Shown in pieces: positions 7,666-11,111 of a stretch of 11,111 nt of DNA (within the stretch, counting starts at the first letter, position 1; every line of letters begins with the position of its first letter). Source of the DNA: Clostridia bacterium (GTDB taxonomy: Bacteria; Bacillota_A; Clostridia; Christensenellales; Aristaeellaceae); contig JAFQGN010000046.1 in assembly GCA_017398245.1 (NCBI GenBank), forward strand, positions 1 through 11,111. The letters run 5' to 3'. A model generated the notes under the pieces. It was not told where the DNA came from. It searched no databases and saw only the letters and a list, made by a program, of their open reading frames with translations. The translations under genes were made by a program, and so were the position numbers.

Positions 7666-7692
7666 GACATGAAGAAAATATTCTGGTATGAT
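7664..7692 (+). promoter_or_regulatory. Candidate promoter of the oxidoreductase gene
   Basis: TCGACA (7664-7669) and TATGAT (7687-7692) are separated by exactly 17 bases, and the -10 is preceded by TGG, making it an extended -10. The predicted transcript starts near 7699, leaving an untranslated leader of about 79 bases before the ATG at 7778. Confidence 0.6.
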
Positions 7693-7777
7693 GAATATGC
7701 TAAATTCTCGTATTATGGTAGGTTACCTTCTGCACCACGCAAAACAAATATTCTTCAGGAGTGGAGGGTCAAAACAC

Positions 7778-8821
7778 ATGGGTATCAGGCTTGGTATTAT
7801 CGGATTTGGCTACATGGGACACTGGCATCTCAACAACGCCCCCAAGGTCGACGACGTAAAGGTGGTCGCGGCCTACGATATCGTTCCCGAAAAGGTAGAA
7901 GAAGCCCGCTCTATCGGTCTGCGCGGCTACGATAAGCTCGAAGAGTTCCTCGCCGACGAAGAGGTGAACCTCGTCCTCGTCGCCACGCCGAACGAAGTGC
8001 ACTGCCCGCTGGCCTGCGCCGCCATGAACGCCGGCAAGAACGTCATCTGCGAAAAGCCCGTGGCCATGTCCCTGGCCGAGGTCGATCAGATGATCGAAAC
8101 CTCCAAGAAAAACAACGTCCTCTTCACCGTGCACCAGAACCGCCGCTGGGACAAGGACTACCGCATCATGCGCGAAGTGTTTGAATCCGGCGAACTGGGC
8201 AATGTCTATTCCATCCAGTCCCGCCTGCACGGCGCCCGCGGCGCCATGTTCGGCTGGCGCGCCGAGCCGGAGCACGGCGGCGGCATGATCTACGACTGGG
8301 GCGTCCATTTCATCGATCAGCTGCTCTGGATGCTGGGCTACGATTCCATCAAGTCCGTCTTCTGCAAGACCGTCAAGGTCAAGACTCCGGAAGTCGAAGA
8401 CTATTTCTACCTCGTCATGGATCTCAAGAACGGCTGCCATATTCAGATGGAAGTGGGCACCTGGGTGCTTAAGCAGCTCCCGCGCTGGATGGTCCTTGGC
8501 GATAAGGGCACCCTCTATATCAACGATTTCACCCGCAACGGCGGCGTGATCAGCGTCGATGAGACCGTCGAGCCCGAGGAGATCGTCGTCATGACCACCT
8601 CCGGCCCCACCCGCACCTTCGCCCCCCGCGGCGCAAAGGAGATCCTCGAGCACGAGCTGCCCGACAGCCCGGCCGAGCTGACCGAGTACTACACTAACCT
8701 GCGCGACGCCGTGGACGGCAAGGCCGAGCTCATCGTCAAGCCCTGCCAGGTCCGCCGCGTGTTCGAAGTGCTGGAGGCCATGTTCAAATCCGCCGCCACC
8801 GGCGATCAGATCAAGTTCTGA
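7778..8821 (+). CDS. Gfo/Idh/MocA-family NAD(P)-dependent oxidoreductase
   Basis: Members oxidise or reduce sugars, inositols and related polyols using NAD(P); the exact substrate cannot be read from sequence. The 347-residue product has an N-terminal Rossmann fold with GFGYMGHWH (9-17), the dinucleotide loop, then VATPNEVH (68-75), the CEKPVAMS motif (91-98, Lys93 being the family's conserved lysine), HQNRRWDKDY (119-128) and GGGMIYDWGVHFID (167-180, with Asp173 and His177 in the catalytic positions). The C-terminal domain is complete. The ATG at 7778 has GGAGGG at 7763-7768; the frame is open upstream to 7688, but those 30 extra codons precede the Rossmann strand and lack a ribosome binding site. 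The gene appears monocistronic, between its own promoter and a terminator. Codons end overwhelmingly in C or G, suggesting high expression. Confidence 0.93.
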   Translation: MGIRLGIIGFGYMGHWHLNNAPKVDDVKVVAAYDIVPEKVEEARSIGLRGYDKLEEFLADEEVNLVLVATPNEVHCPLACAAMNAGKNVICEKPVAMSLAEVDQMIETSKKNNVLFTVHQNRRWDKDYRIMREVFESGELGNVYSIQSRLHGARGAMFGWRAEPEHGGGMIYDWGVHFIDQLLWMLGYDSIKSVFCKTVKVKTPEVEDYFYLVMDLKNGCHIQMEVGTWVLKQLPRWMVLGDKGTLYINDFTRNGGVISVDETVEPEEIVVMTTSGPTRTFAPRGAKEILEHELPDSPAELTEYYTNLRDAVDGKAELIVKPCQVRRVFEVLEAMFKSAATGDQIKF

Positions 8822-8844
8822 GCGTTTTTCCAATACACAAACAT

Positions 8845-8875
8845 CCTCCCGGACACAACGTCCGGGAGGGCTTTT
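8845..8875 (+). terminator. Intrinsic terminator after the oxidoreductase gene
   Basis: CCTCCCGGAC (8845-8854) pairs perfectly with GTCCGGGAGG (8860-8869) across the 5-base loop ACAAC, and a T-run follows at 8872-8875. This is a textbook rho-independent terminator 23 bases after the stop codon and it isolates the oxidoreductase from the genes downstream. Confidence 0.93.
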
Positions 8876-8897
8876 ATCTTCCGGGCGGCAGACACTT

Positions 8898-8906
8898 TGG
8901 TATAAC
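8898..8906 (+). promoter_or_regulatory. Candidate extended -10 promoter for the 8947-10820 gene set
   Basis: TGGTATAAC lies about 40 bases upstream of the next start codon and fits an extended -10 (TG, one base, TATAAC). No good -35 is visible near 8878-8883. Its position right after a terminator supports it as the start of a new transcription unit. Confidence 0.5.
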
Positions 8907-8946
8907 GGACGCCTGGCAATGAATCGGAATTCGGAGGAATGATGCA

Positions 8947-9477
8947 ATGAGCGTACTGGATGATCTTGTTCTGGTGAACTATTGCTATCCCGATTGTACG
9001 CCGCTTATGAATATTATGAGATTGCCGGAAGCGGAAGCAATTCGATTCGCGCATGCTCTTGCGGAAAGTCATCCCGATACCACAGCGTTTTACCGATTTG
9101 CAGATTTTGAGAATTATTACCCGCGCAGAAAAAAACAAGACGAGTATCTGTATTCACGCTTTATTGAATTGGGCGGCGCCCCTGATGAAAAACATCCGCT
9201 CTCCTTTGTAGTTGCAGGAAGCGATTATCTCCGCGATTGGTTTGGCAACGGTATTGAAACAAGATTGCCTCTAAAAGACATTGCTCCGTGCCATGTCAGT
9301 TTTACAATCGGCGACAGCGGCTACGGATTTCAAAAAAACGGATATCTCGATGTGCTTACAGTAGACAGATTGATCCATTGCATCGATAGCTATAAAGGCG
9401 ATTTTGACGCATTTTTGCATTCTACAGGTCGGAATTATGTTGAGGCCCAGTTGTGGTCAGATGAATATATCAAATAG
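8947..9477 (+). CDS. Protein of unknown function, 176 residues, AT-richer than its neighbours
   Basis: I do not recognise a named domain. The product is a soluble-looking, aromatic-rich protein with no signal peptide or membrane segment. Distinctive segments are VNYCYPDCTPLMNIM (10-24), TAFYRFADFENYYPRRKKQDEYLY (about 46-69), FVVAGSDYLRDWF (about 87-99) and a C-terminal STGRNYVEAQLWSDEYIK. It has few Cys (Cys13, Cys17 and two later), so a metal site is not obvious. The ATG at 8947 has GGAGG at 8933-8937, 9 bases upstream, and the frame looks coding throughout. Base composition is lower in GC than the surrounding genes (28 and 26 G/C in the 60-base stretches at 9001 and 9301), hinting at later arrival or low expression. 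It lies 48 bases before the next gene and may share its transcript. Confidence 0.8.
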   Translation: MSVLDDLVLVNYCYPDCTPLMNIMRLPEAEAIRFAHALAESHPDTTAFYRFADFENYYPRRKKQDEYLYSRFIELGGAPDEKHPLSFVVAGSDYLRDWFGNGIETRLPLKDIAPCHVSFTIGDSGYGFQKNGYLDVLTVDRLIHCIDSYKGDFDAFLHSTGRNYVEAQLWSDEYIK

Positions 9478-9525
9478 CCAGAGTTCAGTTCCCGGACCTT
9501 TTTGCATTGAAGGAGGGAAATCCCA

Positions 9526-10362
9526 ATGCGCTTTACCATCGTCGGCTCCGGCGGCTGCTGCGCGCTGCCCAGGCCCGGCTGTTTCTGCAAAATCTGCGAG
9601 GAGGCGCGGGAAAAGGGCGCGCCCTACGCCCGCTTCGGCCCCGCGCTGTATTGCCATGAGGCCAAAACGCTGGTCGATACGCCGGAGGATATTGCGCCTG
9701 CACTGAACCTGAGCCGCATCCCGGCGGTGGACAGGGTCATCTATACCCATCCCGATCCGGACCATACCATGGGCATGCGCGTGTTCGAGCAGCTCCGCCT
9801 CGACTGGGAAAAGGCCGCGCGCAATGTAAAGCCGGAATGCCCCATCGATGTCTATGCTCTTCCCACCTGCCGCCGCATTCTCATGAAAGCCGGCGCGGGC
9901 TACGGCTCTTCCTTCGAATATTACGAGGGCATGGGCCTGATCAGAATGCGCGAAGAGACGGTGTTTTCGGCAGAGGGGATCGATGTTTCTCTGTTCGTCA
10001 CGCCGAACAACGCGCGCGTGGCGGTCGTCCTGTTCGAACAGGAAGGCAAAAAACTGATTTACGCCCCTTGCGATTGCATGCCCTTCCCGGAAGACGAGCG
10101 GCTGAAGGATGCGGACGTTCTTGTGCTGGGCAACACTATCCACGGCGCAAAATGGGAGCTGGCCGGGCCCATCGGCTTCTATGCCGATAAATTCGGCCTC
10201 TTTACGCGAGAGGAAGCGATCGCCGCCGCGCGTGCGCTCGGCGCAAAACAGCTTGTTTTCACCCATCTGGAGGAGGACTGGGCGCTCTCTTACGATGACT
10301 ACCGCGCGCTCGAGGACGATTTTGTCCGCTTTGCCTTCGACGGCATGACCATCGAACTCTGA
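9526..10362 (+). CDS. Metallo-beta-lactamase-fold hydrolase, PhnP-like, with altered metal ligands
   Basis: The family hydrolyses phosphodiesters and other esters at a two-metal site. The 278-residue product begins MRFTIVGSGGCCALPRPGC and carries C-x-C-x-x-C (Cys19, Cys21, Cys24), the arrangement of the structural zinc site known in E. coli PhnP. His247 near the end (FTHLEEDW) could complete it. The signature loop reads THPDPDH (74-80), so the second His of HxHxDH is Asp77; His75, Asp79 and His80 are kept. Further candidate ligands are Asp183 (APCDC) and His206 (NTIHG); Asn162 sits where a His is expected. The start has AAGGAGGG at 9510-9517, 8 bases before the ATG. It is followed 35 bases later by a Nudix gene. 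No phosphonate genes lie nearby, so a phn role is not implied. Confidence 0.85.
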   Translation: MRFTIVGSGGCCALPRPGCFCKICEEAREKGAPYARFGPALYCHEAKTLVDTPEDIAPALNLSRIPAVDRVIYTHPDPDHTMGMRVFEQLRLDWEKAARNVKPECPIDVYALPTCRRILMKAGAGYGSSFEYYEGMGLIRMREETVFSAEGIDVSLFVTPNNARVAVVLFEQEGKKLIYAPCDCMPFPEDERLKDADVLVLGNTIHGAKWELAGPIGFYADKFGLFTREEAIAAARALGAKQLVFTHLEEDWALSYDDYRALEDDFVRFAFDGMTIEL

Positions 10363-10397
10363 CCGGGCGCAACGGAAAAACAGGGGGAGATATTGAT

Positions 10398-10820
10398 ATG
10401 CAATATGAAAAATCCTGCGGGTTCGTCGCCTATAAGGACGAAGGCGGCGAGCGCCGCTATCTCATCATTTGCTCACTGGACGGTGAATACGGCTTTCCGA
10501 AAGGCCATGTGGAAGGCAACGAAACTGAGCATGAGACTGCGATGCGCGAGCTCAAGGAGGAGACGAACGCCGAGGTCACGATCGTACCGGGCTTCCGCAG
10601 ACAGATCGAATACGCTTTTCCCAATAAGCCCGGCGTTATGAAGCAGACGGTCTATTTCCTTGGAAAATGCACGGCGGACGATATCCTCTGCCGCCCGGGA
10701 GAAGTGGCCGGGGCGGAATTTGCGCCGTATGACAGGGCGATGGAGCTGCTCTCCTTTGAGGATACCAGAAATGTCCTGAAAGGAGCCGATGTGTTCCTGC
10801 GCAGCATAGCCGTACAATAG
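10398..10820 (+). CDS. Nudix hydrolase, Ap4A-hydrolase type
   Basis: Nudix enzymes cleave nucleoside diphosphates linked to another group. The 140-residue product has the motif SCGFVAYK (6-13), GFPKGHVEGNE (32-42) and a Nudix box running from Gly36 to Ala58 (G-x5-E-x7-RELKEE). The GFPKGHVE lead-in is typical of asymmetric diadenosine tetraphosphate hydrolases, so cleavage of Ap4A or similar signalling and stress dinucleotides is likely. The glycine in the usual REUXEEXGU end is Asn57, the only deviation in the box. The conserved EFAPYDRAMELLSFEDTRNVL segment close to the C-terminus also fits this family. The ATG at 10398 has GGGGGAG at 10383-10389, and the gene probably shares a transcript with the hydrolase upstream. 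MutT-like pyrophosphatases are the alternative. Confidence 0.9.
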   Translation: MQYEKSCGFVAYKDEGGERRYLIICSLDGEYGFPKGHVEGNETEHETAMRELKEETNAEVTIVPGFRRQIEYAFPNKPGVMKQTVYFLGKCTADDILCRPGEVAGAEFAPYDRAMELLSFEDTRNVLKGADVFLRSIAVQ

Positions 10821-10863
10821 TGCGCTTGTGTGTTTTGTCTTTTTTTCAAAGAGTGCTGAGTCT

Positions 10864-11087
10864 GCTCACCTTTGCTGCCGCCGAACAAATCGCAAGAATC
10901 ATCAATCCCTAATACTGGTTTCTTTTCGGAGGGGTGCTGGGGACCCTTTACTTTTTCCAAAGGCGGGCCGTGCCCGCTCACCTTTGCTGCCGCCGATCCC
11001 ATCGCAAAAAGCCTCGATCCCCAATACTGATTTCTTTGAGGGAGGTTCGGAGGGGGCCTTTCTTTTTCAAAAGAAAGGCCCCCTCCG
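10864..11087. repeat. Two tandem 112-base repeat units
   Basis: Unit 1 (10864-10975) and unit 2 (10976-11087) align without gaps. The first 21 bases are identical (both begin GCTCACCTTTGCTGCCGCCG), and about 53 of the first 62 positions match, including ATCGCAA and AATACTG. The second half is looser but keeps the CCTTT-CTTTTTC-AAAG pattern: intact as a palindrome in unit 2, degraded in unit 1. Sequence just before unit 1 (10838-10863) resembles the tail of a further unit. Confidence 0.8.
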
Positions 11088-11088
11088 A
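11047..11088. repeat. Perfect palindrome, right copy of the CTTTCTTTTTCAAAAGAAAG repeat family
   Basis: Arms 11047-11066 and 11069-11088 are perfectly complementary over 20 bases around a TC centre. The core is identical to the palindrome at 168-207, but the outer arms are TCGGAGGGGGC paired with GCCCCCTCCGA, unlike the GCGAGACCCCC arms there. It ends the second tandem unit. No T-run follows on the plus strand. Confidence 0.87.
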
Positions 11089-11111
11089 GAAAAAAGAAGT
11101 CCCGGGTCTCT

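Larger units (their letters stand above)
7422..7777. other. 356-base divergent intergenic region with several inverted repeats
   Basis: No convincing gene lies between the maf start and the oxidoreductase start. The region holds the leftward maf promoter, the rightward oxidoreductase promoter (7664-7692) and four inverted repeats. These are AAAGGAT/ATCCTTT (7498-7504, 7512-7518), ACAGAG/CTCTGT (7525-7530, 7536-7541), CGTGCA/TGCACG (7547-7552, 7568-7573) and the palindrome at 7647-7665. The stretch 7574-7740 is markedly AT-rich compared with the flanking genes. Some of these repeats may be chance. Confidence 0.6.
10821..11111. other. Noncoding region after the Nudix gene, filled with repeats
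   Basis: No gene is supported here. A degraded end of a repeat unit (about 10838-10863), two tandem 112-base units and a perfect palindrome fill nearly the whole stretch to the window edge. A short hairpin GCGGGC/GCCCGC at 10963-10977 lacks a following T-run. No clear terminator for the Nudix gene set is visible before it; the TTTTTTT run at 10842-10848 has no matching stem. Confidence 0.7.

Noticed and set aside
7567..7935. Possible small gene of 122 codons upstream of and overlapping the oxidoreductase
   Set aside because: No ribosome binding site, and its second half is the oxidoreductase read out of frame (Arg/Gly-rich).
7769..8947. Open frame of 392 codons on the minus strand opposite the oxidoreductase
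   Set aside because: It mirrors a complete Gfo/Idh/MocA protein and results from its codon bias; no family features.
9516..9525. Short inverted repeat GGGAAATCCC before the hydrolase gene as an operator
   Set aside because: Only 3-4 paired bases and it overlaps the ribosome binding site; likely chance.
10864..11111. CRISPR array at the right edge
   Set aside because: Only two units, of 112 bases, diverged and without short identical repeats separated by unique spacers; no cas genes.

Overview
The window looks like chromosomal DNA of a fairly GC-rich Gram-positive bacterium of the Clostridia, probably an uncultured gut lineage. This rests on strong AGGAGG-type ribosome binding sites, TATAAT promoters, a Firmicutes-style maf-mreBCD-mrdA-rodA order and many GC-ending codons. 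The species cannot be named from sequence alone.

Positions 218-7421 (minus strand) hold one six-gene cell-shape and wall-elongation operon, transcribed maf > mreB > mreC > mreD > mrdA (PBP2) > rodA. It starts at an extended -10 promoter at 7457-7465 and probably ends at a hairpin with a T-run at 24-61. MreB, MreC and MreD organise the elongation machinery, RodA polymerises glycan strands and PBP2 crosslinks them. Maf is a nucleotide-pool or division-linked pyrophosphatase. Three proteins depart from the textbook form: MreB lacks several usual ATP-site residues, including the Glu-Glu-Pro motif; PBP2 has about 90 extra residues inside its transpeptidase domain; and MreC ends in a long proline-rich tail.

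Positions 7422-7777 are a 356-base divergent intergenic region with several inverted repeats. One of them, a 19-base palindrome, overlaps the -35 box of a promoter that drives a Gfo/Idh/MocA-family NAD(P)-dependent oxidoreductase (7778-8821). That gene has strongly biased codons and ends in a classic terminator at 8845-8875.

Positions 8947-10820 (plus strand) hold a three-gene set: an AT-richer gene of unknown function, a metallo-beta-lactamase-fold hydrolase related to PhnP with altered metal ligands, and a Nudix hydrolase of the Ap4A-hydrolase type. Spacing is short and each gene has its own ribosome binding site.

Both edges of the window carry copies of a noncoding repeat family. Perfect 19- and 20-bp-arm palindromes at 168-207 and 11047-11088 share the core CTTTCTTTTTCAAAAGAAAG but have different, still fully paired, outer arms. 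The right-hand copy ends the second of two tandem 112-base units. No RNA gene, CRISPR array, insertion sequence or phage gene was seen. The nearest thing to an undescribed system is the divergent MreB in an otherwise canonical elongasome operon, followed by the repeat family.
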